Origin: JANLSO01 sp031362405
GTDB lineage: Bacteria > Actinomycetota > Thermoleophilia > Miltoncostaeales > Miltoncostaeaceae
Assembly: GCA_031362405.1 (NCBI GenBank)
Contig: JANLSO010000111.1
Coordinates: forward strand, 1 to 34,333
Direction: 5' to 3'
Length of the DNA: 34,333 nt
Shown here: in pieces, positions 18,365 to 25,787 of the stretch
Layout: every line of letters starts with the position of its first letter
Numbering within the stretch: position 1 is the first letter of the stretch
Position numbers and translations under genes: made by a program
The notes under the pieces: generated by a model
Seen by the model: the letters and a program-made list of their open reading frames with translations, nothing else
Databases searched by the model: none
Told to the model about the DNA's origin: nothing

Positions 18365-18865
18365 TCAGGCCGGGGCGGGAACTTTGTCGGCCACGGGGAT
18401 GAAGTCGAGTTCGGTGACGATCTCGATTGCCGCCGCCACAGAGCGGGCGTTGGGGCAGTGCGCGGCGTGGACTTTGTTGGCGCGCTCCGCCGCCGCGCGG
18501 TGTTCCTCAGCGGCCTTCAGCGTGTAGCGCACGACGATCTTGCGCAGGCGCAGCACGTTGTCGGGGTCGACGACGACCTCACCGGTCGCGTCGGCGACCA
18601 AGTCATCACCGGTGGCGGTGATACCCCGGGCCTTCAGCGTGCCGCCGAAGGTCCCGATCAGGCAGCCGGCGACCGAGGCGACGAGGTAGTCGAGCGTCCC
18701 GGGATGCTCCTCGATCGTCCCGGCGGGAAACCCGTAGTGATCGCCCTGCCATCCCGGAACACCGAACGTGACATCGGTACCGGTCATCTCCAGGTGCGCC
18801 TTTCTGATCGGCGCCTTTTCCCGCGTCAGATGCGCGCGGACCTCATGGACCGTCTCGTCTGTCAT
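18365..18865 (-). CDS. OsmC/Ohr-family peroxiredoxin
   Basis: A 166-residue OsmC-like protein. The two redox cysteines of the family are present: C68 in VASVAGCLIGTF (peroxidatic) and C137 in AAHCPNARSV (resolving). These proteins reduce organic hydroperoxides using thiols, with subunits intertwined as a dimer. The long RKIVVRYTLKAAEEHRAAAERAN strand-helix joins the two halves. AAAAGGGGA precedes the ATG at 18865. It ends beside the acnA terminator hairpin. No OhrR-like repressor is adjacent. The YhfA/OsmC-like subgroup is more likely than Ohr, but this is not certain. Confidence 0.9.
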   Translation of the reverse strand: MTDETVHEVRAHLTREKAPIRKAHLEMTGTDVTFGVPGWQGDHYGFPAGTIEEHPGTLDYLVASVAGCLIGTFGGTLKARGITATGDDLVADATGEVVVDPDNVLRLRKIVVRYTLKAAEEHRAAAERANKVHAAHCPNARSVAAAIEIVTELDFIPVADKVPAPA

Positions 18866-18902
18866 CTGAATCCCCTTTTCGGCGGTTGCTGACCGCGCGA
18901 GC

Positions 18903-19298
18903 CTATCCCGACGCGCCCGGCGATTCGACCGTCATTCCCAAAGCCCGTGCCGCGTCGGCCATGCGGTGGTCGTAGGTAACGAGAGCCGAAAGGTCCGACC
19001 CCAGGCTGATCGCCGCAGCAAGGTGGATGGCGTCGAGACTGCGAACACTCCAGGGCATGACGGCCCCCGCTGCGGCGAGCAATGCATCGTCAAGCGCGAC
19101 AAAGCGCAGACCTTGCAGCGTCCGACGTGCACGATCGACCACCTCGGAACCACGCACACCGGCGGCACGTAACACCTCGGTCCGCGCCAGGGCGCATGAA
19201 CCGATCGGACGTCGATCACTCAGATAGTCGAAGAGAGCGACGCTGTGGTCCTCGTCGAGCACCAGCTTGACGATCGCCGACGAGTCGAGGTAGCGCAG
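18903..19298 (-). CDS. vapC: VapC-like PIN-domain toxin with non-canonical start
   Basis: A PIN-domain ribonuclease of a type II toxin-antitoxin system. Catalytic acidic residues are the Asp of RYLDSSAIVKLV, the Glu of ARTEVLRAAG, the Asp of SLDAIHLAAA and the Asp of VTYDHRM. The first Asp lies upstream of the first GTG (19262), so a start there would remove an active-site residue. In frame upstream there is no ATG, GTG or TTG before a TGA; the family N-terminus is encoded as CTA-ACC-CTG-CGC-TAC-CTC-GAC. CTG at 19298 is the most plausible start, giving 131 residues, and lies just after the antitoxin stop. The gene may be poorly translated or inactivated by a start-codon mutation. Confidence 0.8.
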   Translation of the reverse strand: MRYLDSSAIVKLVLDEDHSVALFDYLSDRRPIGSCALARTEVLRAAGVRGSEVVDRARRTLQGLRFVALDDALLAAAGAVMPWSVRSLDAIHLAAAISLGSDLSALVTYDHRMADAARALGMTVESPGASG

Positions 19299-19300
19299 GG

Positions 19301-19576
19301 TTAGCGCTCGTCCGCTCGCAGCTCAGCGAGAATCTCACCGAGTGGCGTAGTACCCGAGGCCCGTGGCAACGGTGGACCCAGATCGGCGATGTGCCATTTG
19401 GCGCGCGAAATGCGACCTTCCGCCTCGAGCGCCGCGAGACCGGTCAGCTGCGGCTGCGGGACGAGTAGCGCGACGGGGCGTCCGCGATCGGTTACCTGGA
19501 TCGTCTCTCCGGCCTCGGCGCGGCTGACGTACTCGCTGGCGTTTTGGCGAAGCTCTCGAATCCCGATCTGTCTCAT
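19301..19576 (-). CDS. vapB: Phd/YefM-type antitoxin
   Basis: A 91-residue antitoxin. The N-terminal Phd/YefM DNA-binding domain reads IGIRELRQNASEYVSRAEAGETIQVTDRGRPVALLVP, and the C-terminal tail (RAKWHIADLGPPLPRASGTTPLGEILAELRADER) is the part expected to bind and block the PIN toxin. Its TAA ends 2 bp before the proposed CTG of the toxin, so the two are one operon and translation is likely coupled. GCTATTTGTAGC (19579-19590), a GCTA/TAGC inverted repeat just before the start, is a possible autoregulatory site. The operon lies 32 bp downstream of an AraC gene on the same strand. Confidence 0.9.
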   Translation of the reverse strand: MRQIGIRELRQNASEYVSRAEAGETIQVTDRGRPVALLVPQPQLTGLAALEAEGRISRAKWHIADLGPPLPRASGTTPLGEILAELRADER

Positions 19577-19578
19577 GG

Positions 19579-19590
19579 GCTATTTGTAGC
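19579..19590. promoter_or_regulatory. Short inverted repeat before the antitoxin gene
   Basis: GCTA and TAGC arms flank a 4-bp spacer, 2 bp upstream of the antitoxin ATG. Phd/YefM proteins repress their own operons through short palindromes near the start. The arms are only 4 bp, so chance is possible. Confidence 0.3.
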
Positions 19591-19608
19591 ACTTTGCGTA
19601 GCCTCGGT

Positions 19609-20637
19609 CTACTCGCCCGCCGCGCCCATCGGAGAATCCTCGGCCTGACGCTGCTTCCTCCACTGCGACGGGGCGGTGCCGACGATCCGTCTGAACGCCC
19701 GACTGAAGGCGGCCTCGGAGCCGTAGCCCAGCTCGAAGCCGATCGTCGCGACCGACGCACTCGTTTCTGAGAGTCGCGTAGACGCCACCTGCATGCGCCA
19801 GCGAGCGAGGTACTGCATCGGGGCATCGTCGATCAGACGCACGAATCGGTCGTGCAGCGCCGACCTCGACAGCCCCACGCGAGCGCTGACTTCCTCGATC
19901 GTCCACGGGTGCCCGGGGTCGTCGTGCATCAACGTCAACGCTCCGCCGACGCAGTCGTCGCGCAGACCCGCCAGCCATCCGGTGGCGTCCTCGGGGAGCC
20001 GGTCGATGTAGCGGCGCACCGCGTCGACGAACATCATCTCGCTGAGGCGCTCGAGCACCGCCGCGCTTCCCGGCCGGCTCTCGGTCGACTCGCGTACCGC
20101 TTGGCGCACGGCCTGGATGCCCCAGCCCTCGGCACCCTCGGCCGGTACGTGGAAAAGGCGCGGCAACGTCGCGATGAGGGGGTTGAAGGGGCGGGCGTCA
20201 CAGCCAAGGAACCCGCAGGCGATCACCGTCTGCGCAGCGTCGTCCGCCGACCCGCGAGAGAAGCGGCCCGTGCCGACGAACGACACGGGGATCGGCTTGT
20301 GTTCGTTCGCGGTCGCGATGTGCCACGCCGTGTCGGCCGGAGCGGGCGCGAGGCCCGGGGCGCTCGAGACGACATGCGGATCGCCGTGTGGGAAGACCAC
20401 GACGTCACCCGGCGCCATGCGCACCGGCGCCTCGCCGACAACCGCTGCCCAGGCGTGACCACGTGTGACGACGTGGTACTCCATGACGTGCTCCGACCCG
20501 GGCATGACCGCCGCCGCGATGTCGCATGCCGCCGGAGCAGCGGCGGCCCACGACCCACCGGCACGGATGTCGTAGAAGACGGCTCCTCGTAGGCGAACGC
20601 TGCTGAGGACTCGCGACACCACATCGTGGGTTGCCAT
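19609..20637 (-). CDS. AraC-family transcriptional regulator with cupin sensor
   Basis: A 342-residue regulator. The N-terminal half is a cupin_6-type domain (YHVVTRGHAWAAVVGEAPVRMAPGDVVVFPHGDPHVV). The C-terminal DNA-binding domain has two helix-turn-helix units: WTIEEVSARVGLSRSALHDRFVRLI and VATIGFELGYGSEAAFSRAFRRIVGTAPSQWRK, the latter with the AraC signature. The ligand is unknown. It is divergent from a methyltransferase, with two identical 13-bp direct repeats between them (20650-20662, 20701-20713), so it probably controls that gene. The toxin-antitoxin pair follows it on the same strand but need not be regulated by it. Confidence 0.93.
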   Translation of the reverse strand: MATHDVVSRVLSSVRLRGAVFYDIRAGGSWAAAAPAACDIAAAVMPGSEHVMEYHVVTRGHAWAAVVGEAPVRMAPGDVVVFPHGDPHVVSSAPGLAPAPADTAWHIATANEHKPIPVSFVGTGRFSRGSADDAAQTVIACGFLGCDARPFNPLIATLPRLFHVPAEGAEGWGIQAVRQAVRESTESRPGSAAVLERLSEMMFVDAVRRYIDRLPEDATGWLAGLRDDCVGGALTLMHDDPGHPWTIEEVSARVGLSRSALHDRFVRLIDDAPMQYLARWRMQVASTRLSETSASVATIGFELGYGSEAAFSRAFRRIVGTAPSQWRKQRQAEDSPMGAAGE

Positions 20638-20649
20638 ATCGACCCGCCC

Positions 20650-20713
20650 GATTCTCGATCAACCGAACCGGACACGCGAGCACGGGCGCTCACGATGCCG
20701 GATTCTCGATCAA
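20650..20713. promoter_or_regulatory. Two identical 13-bp direct repeats, candidate AraC operators
   Basis: GATTCTCGATCAA occurs at 20650-20662 and again at 20701-20713, starts 51 bp apart (about five helical turns), in the divergent region between the AraC gene and the methyltransferase. AraC-family proteins commonly bind direct repeats on one face of the helix. Identity and position are seen; binding is inferred. Confidence 0.5.
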
Positions 20714-20796
20714 GTCTCACCGACGTGCGCACGAGCGTCAATCGGCGGCGGCGAGCACGCTCCATCTCGACGTTGTTCAACGAAGGAGACCACGAG

Positions 20797-21648
20797 ATGA
20801 GCACCACCCAGCCAACACCCGCACCACCCACCGAGACCCCACCCGCACCCGATCTGGCCGCCATCACGGCGCGCCAGCAGGCCGCCTGGTCGGCAGGCGA
20901 CTTCGGCGTCCTCGGAACCACACTTCAGATCGTCGGTGAAACCCTCTGCGAGGCAGCCGACGTGTGCGCTGACGAGGCGGTGCTCGATGTCGCGGCCGGT
21001 AACGGCAACGCGTCGCTCGCCGCGGCGCGGCGGTGGGCGCACGTCACATCAAGCGACTACGTGCCCACGCTCCTCGACCAGGGCCGGGCCCGGGCCGCAG
21101 GCGACCGGCTGCCGATGACGTTCACGGTCGCCGACGCGCAGACGCTGCCGTTCGCCGATGACAGCTTCGATGTGGCTCTGTCCACGTTCGGGGTGATGTT
21201 CGCCGCCGACCAGGTCGCGGCCGCGTCGGAGCTTGTGCGGGTCGTCCGACCAGGCGGCCGCATCGGCCTGGCCAACTGGACTCCCGAGGGATTCATCGGT
21301 GACCTGTTCCGAACGGTGGCCGGGTTTGTCCCACCGCCTCTGGGAATCGCCTCACCGATGGCATGGGGAACCGAGCCAGGGATTATCGATCTGTTCGGGC
21401 GCAAAGCGGAAGACATCCGGTGCGAACGCGTCCACTTCGCGTTCCGCTATCGCTCGGCCGAGCACTTCATCGACACGTTCGGTACCTACTACGGCCCCAT
21501 CGTGAAGGCGTTCGCCGCGCTCGATGCAGCCGACCAGAGTGCGCTGCACTCCGCGCTGATGGAACTGCTTGCCCGCCACAACCGCGCGGGAGACGCGGCG
21601 TTGGTCGTGCTCGCGGAATACCTCGAGGTCGTCGTCACCACCCGGTAG
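20797..21648 (+). CDS. Class I SAM-dependent methyltransferase
   Basis: A 283-residue methyltransferase. Motif I is VLDVAAGNGNASLAAA near residue 66, followed by VTSSDYVPTLL, the VADAQTLPFADDSFDVALSTFGVMFA segment and VRVVRPGGRIGLANW, all typical of the methyltransf_11/25 group. The N-terminal 25 residues are a Pro/Thr-rich tail. ATG at 20797 is well supported by GAAGGAG at 20783-20789; the longer open frame covers the operator repeats and is rejected. It is divergent from the AraC regulator and converges on pstB with a hairpin between. The substrate is unknown, although the WSAGDFGVLGTTLQIVGE start is common in small-molecule methyltransferases of actinobacteria. Confidence 0.9.
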   Translation: MSTTQPTPAPPTETPPAPDLAAITARQQAAWSAGDFGVLGTTLQIVGETLCEAADVCADEAVLDVAAGNGNASLAAARRWAHVTSSDYVPTLLDQGRARAAGDRLPMTFTVADAQTLPFADDSFDVALSTFGVMFAADQVAAASELVRVVRPGGRIGLANWTPEGFIGDLFRTVAGFVPPPLGIASPMAWGTEPGIIDLFGRKAEDIRCERVHFAFRYRSAEHFIDTFGTYYGPIVKAFAALDAADQSALHSALMELLARHNRAGDAALVVLAEYLEVVVTTR

Positions 21649-21659
21649 TTCAGCGGTGC

Positions 21660-21705
21660 ATCCTGGGCCCGGCCGCCTGCAGAGGGGGCCGGGTCTCCCC
21701 AGGAT
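21660..21705. terminator. Bidirectional hairpin between the methyltransferase and pstB
   Basis: ATCCTGGG (21660-21667) pairs with CCCAGGAT (21698-21705) and CCCGGCC (21668-21674) with GGCCGGG (21687-21693), with a 4-nt TCTC bulge on the right side. It lies between convergent genes and no long T-run follows. Likely serves both transcripts. Confidence 0.7.
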
Positions 21706-21707
21706 CT

Positions 21708-22589
21708 CTAGCCGAACCGACCCGTGATGTAGTCGAGGGTGCGCTGGTCCTTCGGGGCCTGGAAGATCTGCTGCGTACCGTCGTACTCCGCCAGAACCCC
21801 GTAGCGACCGGCCTCGGACACCTTGACCGTGAAGAAGGCTGTTCGGTCGGAGACCCGGGCGGCCTGCTGCATGTTGTGGGTCACGATCACGATGGTGTAC
21901 CGCTCGCGTAGCGTGCGCATCAGCTCTTCGATCGCGAGCGTGGAGATCGGGTCCAAAGCCGAGCAGGGCTCATCCATCAGAATGACCTCGGGCTCGACGG
22001 CGATTGCGCGGGCGATGCACAGGCGCTGTTGCTGGCCGCCGGAAAGCGCGAAGGCGTCGTCGTCGAGCTTGTCCTTTACCTCGTCCCACAGCACCGCCTC
22101 GCGAAGAACCTTCTCGATGCGCTCGCCCGTGGGCTTGATCCCGTTGACCTTCATGCCGAACGCAAGGTTCTCGCGAATCGACTTCGGGAACGGGTTCGGC
22201 TTTTGGAACACCATCCCGATCCGCCGACGCGCATCGACCGGATCGACCTCTGGGGCGTACATGTCCTCACCGTGAAAGCTGACGAGGCCGTCGACCGATG
22301 CCCCGGGAATCAGGTCGTTCATACGGTTGAGGCACCGCAGGAACGTCGATTTGCCGCAGCCGGAGGGGCCGATGAGGGCGGTGATCTCATTGCGGTAGAT
22401 GTTCAACGAAACATCTTCCAGCGCCCGCGCGCGACCATAGTGGACGGTCACCTTCTCGCATCCGAAGACCACGGTCTTGCCGTCGGTCGTCACGGGCGCA
22501 ATGTCGCTTGTCTCGGTTCGCAGCTCGGGTGTTTCCACGGAACGCGCGACCAGCCGATCGTCAGTAGTCGTTGCGGGGGAGTCTGCCAT
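21708..22589 (-). CDS. pstB: Phosphate ABC transporter ATP-binding protein
   Basis: A 293-residue ATPase of the high-affinity phosphate importer. After a nonconserved ~35-residue N-terminal extension come Walker A GPSGCGKST, the PstB-specific NRMNDLIPGASVDG segment, the Q-loop VFQKPNPFPKSI, signature LSGGQQQRLCIARAIAVEP, Walker B VILMDEPCSALDP and the H-loop VTHNMQQAARVSDRTAFF. The C-terminus LDYITGRFG is the family ending. It is the last gene of pstSCAB, 8 bp after pstA. No phoU follows, unlike many pst operons. Confidence 0.97.
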   Translation of the reverse strand: MADSPATTTDDRLVARSVETPELRTETSDIAPVTTDGKTVVFGCEKVTVHYGRARALEDVSLNIYRNEITALIGPSGCGKSTFLRCLNRMNDLIPGASVDGLVSFHGEDMYAPEVDPVDARRRIGMVFQKPNPFPKSIRENLAFGMKVNGIKPTGERIEKVLREAVLWDEVKDKLDDDAFALSGGQQQRLCIARAIAVEPEVILMDEPCSALDPISTLAIEELMRTLRERYTIVIVTHNMQQAARVSDRTAFFTVKVSEAGRYGVLAEYDGTQQIFQAPKDQRTLDYITGRFG

Positions 22590-22597
22590 GGCCGTCC

Positions 22598-23653
22598 TTA
22601 CCAGCGTCGGGTGAAACGGTTGCGGATGAGTATCGCGGTGAGATTCAGGAGTACCAGCGTGCCGATGAGAACGAGGATCCCCGCGGCCGCGAGCTGATGA
22701 AACTCTTCGCGCGTCTGCGTTGCCCAGTTAAAGATCTGAAGCGGCATCGCGAAGAGCGGCTGGTCGCCGGCATTGACCGGGTTGAGGCTCGGTATTGCCG
22801 TACCGAAGGTGATTCCTCCCACGACGATGAGCGGCGCCGCCTCTCCGATCGCCCGCGACATCGCGAGAATCGCACCGGTCATCATTCCGGGCAGGGCCGC
22901 CGGAAGCACTTGCTTACGCACCGCCTGCCAGCGTGTCGCGCCGAGGGCGACGGCACCCTGTTCGATCGAACTCGGTACCGCGCGAACGGCCTCGCGGCTG
23001 GCGATGATGATGATCGGCAAGACCAGAACGGCAAGTGTGAGACCACCGGCCAAGAGGGACTTCGACAGGCCGGCGATCGAGACGAACAGCGCCAGGCCGA
23101 GGACGCCGTAGATGATCGACGGTACCGCCGCGAGGTTCGAGATATTCACCTCGACCGCTGTGTTGATCGGCGGCCCGATCCTCGCCCAGCCGTATCCGAT
23201 TCTCACCCACAGGCGCGCAAGCGCCAGACGGACGCCGGAGATCTCCCCGCGCTCGAGGCGGACGCGCAGGCTGCGTTCGCGTCGACGGGCAACGCCGACG
23301 AGCGCGTCACGCGAGAGGGGAGCAAACTTCTCGAGGTAGATCGCCGCGGCGAAGCCGAGGGGAATCGCCACGAACGCGGTAATCATCATCAGCACCAACG
23401 ATCCACGTAGAGCGTTGGTGAATCCGGCAATCGACGGGTTCCGCTGCGAGGCCTTCTGCGTGAGAAAATCGGTACTCAGCGTTCCGGCGCCCTCGATGAG
23501 GATCGAGATGAATAGCCACGCGAGGAAGCCGAGGGCGATCACGACCGAGCCGAGCACCGCCGCGTGGAAGAGCGTATCGGCCGGCCGGCGATGCTTCGTC
23601 GCCAAGGGGCGGGGAGTCGCCTCGTCAGCGCGAGGCAGGGCGGTCGTGGTCAT
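22598..23653 (-). CDS. pstA: Phosphate ABC transporter permease
   Basis: A 351-residue inner-membrane permease. The first helix is AAVLGSVVIALGFLAWLFISIL. The permease core carries EVNISNLAAVPSIIYGVLGLALFV and the EAA-type cytoplasmic loop around EQGAVALGATRWQAVRKQVLPAALPGMMTGAILAMSRAIGEAAPL. About 50 Arg-rich residues (112-162, DNA about 23168-23320) are inserted between YLEKFAP and the EVNISNLA helix, which are normally nearly adjacent; this explains why it is longer than most PstA proteins. It sits 7 bp after pstC and 8 bp before pstB. Confidence 0.95.
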   Translation of the reverse strand: MTTTALPRADEATPRPLATKHRRPADTLFHAAVLGSVVIALGFLAWLFISILIEGAGTLSTDFLTQKASQRNPSIAGFTNALRGSLVLMMITAFVAIPLGFAAAIYLEKFAPLSRDALVGVARRRERSLRVRLERGEISGVRLALARLWVRIGYGWARIGPPINTAVEVNISNLAAVPSIIYGVLGLALFVSIAGLSKSLLAGGLTLAVLVLPIIIIASREAVRAVPSSIEQGAVALGATRWQAVRKQVLPAALPGMMTGAILAMSRAIGEAAPLIVVGGITFGTAIPSLNPVNAGDQPLFAMPLQIFNWATQTREEFHQLAAAGILVLIGTLVLLNLTAILIRNRFTRRW

Positions 23654-23660
23654 TGCGGCC

Positions 23661-24584
23661 TCACTGATAGACCGTGCGGTAGCGGCGCACCAGCGCGATG
23701 GCGCCGATGTTGATCAGAAGGGTCACCACGAAGAGCACGAGACCAATGGCGAAGACCGACTCGTACTGAACGCTGCCCCGCGCCGCCTCGCCCTTTGAGA
23801 TCTGCACGATCGCGGACGTGATCGTCTGCATCCCCTCGCGCGGATCGCCGGTGAGAGCAGGTTGCGACCCGGCCGCAAGCGTGACGGCCATCGTCTCGCC
23901 GATCGCCCGCGACAAACCGAGGACGATCGCCGCCATGACCCCGGAGAGAGCCGCGGGAAACACCACCCTCGTGCAGACGATGCGCTTGGTCGAGCCCAAG
24001 CCGTAGGCACCCTCACGCATTGCCCTGGGCACTGCGCGGAAGGCGTCCTCGGAAAGGGATGCGATGAGCGGCACGATGAGAAGCCCGACGACGATCCCGG
24101 CCGAGAGAGCGTTGTAGATCCGGCCTTCGGGCAGGACGCCGAGGCCGCGAAGTGCGGGGGTCAGAGTGAACAGCGCGAAGAAGCCCAGCACGATGGTCGG
24201 CATGCCCGCGAGGAGCTCGAGAATCGGCTTGATGACCCGGCGCACCGGCTCCGAGGCGTACTCGGAGAGGTAAATCGCGGATCCGAGACCCAGCGGAACC
24301 GCGACGACCGCCGCGATCGCGGCGATGAGCAGCGACGCCGAGAGCAGCGGGAGCACCCCGAAGAGGTCCCCGTTGGGAAACCATTGCGTGCCGGTCAGGA
24401 ACCCGGCAACGGAGGTGTTGTCCCAGAAACCCGCGCCCTCCTCGATGAGGGTGAAGATGATCCCGACCGTGATAAAGACGGAGATCGTCGCCGCCGCGCC
24501 GAGGAGCAGCATGCTGGCCTGCTCGGCGGGGCGAAAGCGACGGGTCCGAAGACCCGCCGCCGGTGTGGAGTGTTCATCCGCCAC
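23661..24584 (-). CDS. pstC: Phosphate ABC transporter permease
   Basis: A 307-residue permease that pairs with PstA. Helices are visible at ASMLLLGAAATISVFITVGIIFTLI, VLPLLSASLLIAAIAAVVAVPLGLGSAIYLSEYA, LELLAGMPTIVLGFFALF and SVFAIGLVLFVVTLLINIGAIALV. The EAA loop is REGAYGLGSTKRIVCTRVVFPAALSGVMAAIVLGLSRAIGETMAV. The start is GTG at 24584, 9 bp after pstS. The PTIVLGFF segment and the FTLIEEGAGFW periplasmic start are PstC signatures, distinguishing it from PstA. Confidence 0.95.
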   Translation of the reverse strand: MADEHSTPAAGLRTRRFRPAEQASMLLLGAAATISVFITVGIIFTLIEEGAGFWDNTSVAGFLTGTQWFPNGDLFGVLPLLSASLLIAAIAAVVAVPLGLGSAIYLSEYASEPVRRVIKPILELLAGMPTIVLGFFALFTLTPALRGLGVLPEGRIYNALSAGIVVGLLIVPLIASLSEDAFRAVPRAMREGAYGLGSTKRIVCTRVVFPAALSGVMAAIVLGLSRAIGETMAVTLAAGSQPALTGDPREGMQTITSAIVQISKGEAARGSVQYESVFAIGLVLFVVTLLINIGAIALVRRYRTVYQ

Positions 24585-24593
24585 GGGACGATG

Positions 24594-25568
24594 CTACTCG
24601 TACGTCGCGATGGTCTTCAGGTCCTTGGCGATCGAGGCCTGCGGGGCCGGCACGAACAGCTGCTCCTTGGCAAGGGTGGTCGCGTTCTCAACGTAATACT
24701 TGACGAAGGCGAGCACCTCGGGCCGGGCGATTTCTTTTTTGGAGACGTAGATGAACAATGGCCGTGACAGCGGGTACGACCCGTCGGTGATCGTCGCGAC
24801 GCTGGGCGTCACACCGTCGAGCGAGAAGGCCTCGAGCTTGTCGACGTTCTCTTCGTAGTAGGAGAACCCGAAGTAGCCGAGGCCGGCCGGCGCACTCTCG
24901 ACTGCGACGACCGTGTTGTTGTCGTCCTCGGAGGCGGAGTAGTCCTGCCGCGAGTCGATCACCTTGTCGTTGGCGTCCTTGCCGATGACCTCCTCGTTGA
25001 AGAAGTCATAGGTGCCCGACTGCGAACCCGCACCGGCCAACGCCAGCGGAACATCCTTGAACCCGCCACCGGGCACGTCGGCCCAGTTCTTGATGGTCGA
25101 CTTCGGCTCCCAGATGGCCTTCAGCTGCTCCATCGTCAACGCGTACTTGGGGCCGATGTCGGCGCCCTTCTTCGTGACGAGGGTGATCCCGTCGGAGGCG
25201 ACCCGAATCTCCTCGTACGTAATGCCCGCCTTCTTACAGGCCGCGATTTCCTCGTCCTTGATGCCGCGCGACGCATCTGAGATCGCCGTCTCGCCCTTGC
25301 AGAAGATCTCGAAGCCGCCACCGGTGCCGGAGGTTCCGACCGTGATGTTGACGTCCGAGTTCTCGGCGTTGAAGGCCTCGGCGGCCGCTGAGGTCAGCGG
25401 GCCGACCGTGGAGGAGCCATCAATAGCAATCGTTCCGGAAAGACCGCCGCCGGCACCGGACGTGCCGGAACCACTGCTGCTGTCGTCTCCGCAACCGGCG
25501 GCGATGCCACCCAGAGCAATGGTGGAGGCGGCGAGCGCGAGCGCGATACGACGTCGAGATGCTGCCAT
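24594..25568 (-). CDS. pstS: Phosphate-binding lipoprotein
   Basis: A 324-residue extracytoplasmic phosphate-binding protein. The signal peptide (MAASRRRIALALAASTIALGGIAAGC) ends in a lipobox with C26, followed by a Gly/Ser-rich tether (DDSSSGSGTSGAGGG). Phosphate-contact motifs of the family are IDGSSTVGPL, TVGTSGTGGGFEIFC, ISDASRGIKDEE and GSQSGTYDFF. Lipid attachment would hold it on the outer face of the cytoplasmic membrane for delivery to PstC and PstA. It is the first gene of the operon; four PHO-box units lie about 90-130 bp upstream. Confidence 0.96.
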   Translation of the reverse strand: MAASRRRIALALAASTIALGGIAAGCGDDSSSGSGTSGAGGGLSGTIAIDGSSTVGPLTSAAAEAFNAENSDVNITVGTSGTGGGFEIFCKGETAISDASRGIKDEEIAACKKAGITYEEIRVASDGITLVTKKGADIGPKYALTMEQLKAIWEPKSTIKNWADVPGGGFKDVPLALAGAGSQSGTYDFFNEEVIGKDANDKVIDSRQDYSASEDDNNTVVAVESAPAGLGYFGFSYYEENVDKLEAFSLDGVTPSVATITDGSYPLSRPLFIYVSKKEIARPEVLAFVKYYVENATTLAKEQLFVPAPQASIAKDLKTIATYE

Positions 25569-25654
25569 GCGAGGGGCCCTTTCGGACGGAAGGAGGACCG
25601 GCCAGATGCGCGGTCTCGGTAGACGGTTGCGAAGCTAACCGAGGCCGCTGCGTC

Positions 25655-25698
25655 ACCGGGTGACTGGGCTGTGACCCTGTTGTGAACGCCGTGTGAAC
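25655..25698 (-). promoter_or_regulatory. PHO box: four direct repeats at 11-bp period
   Basis: On the minus strand (pstS sense) the units are GTTCACA, GTTCACA, GGTCACA and AGTCACC, starting exactly 11 bp apart with 4-nt spacers. This is the layout of PhoP-binding direct repeats in Streptomyces. A TAGCTT (minus strand, 25632-25637), 21 bp downstream, fits a -10 element so that the box covers the -35 region. It also lies about 90 bp upstream of the divergent lpd gene. Confidence 0.85.
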
Positions 25699-25741
25699 GG
25701 TTCTTCGGCAGCCGTTCCGAAGGACGACGGGAGCCCAGTAG

Positions 25742-25747
25742 TACCCT
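25742..25747 (+). promoter_or_regulatory. Candidate -10 element of lpd
   Basis: TACCCT lies 40 nt before the GTG start of the dihydrolipoyl dehydrogenase gene, on the other side of the PHO box. No -35 consensus was found. Confidence 0.3.
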
Positions 25748-25787
25748 GTGGCGTCGGACCCCCGCGGAAAACTCTTGAGGTGAAAAC

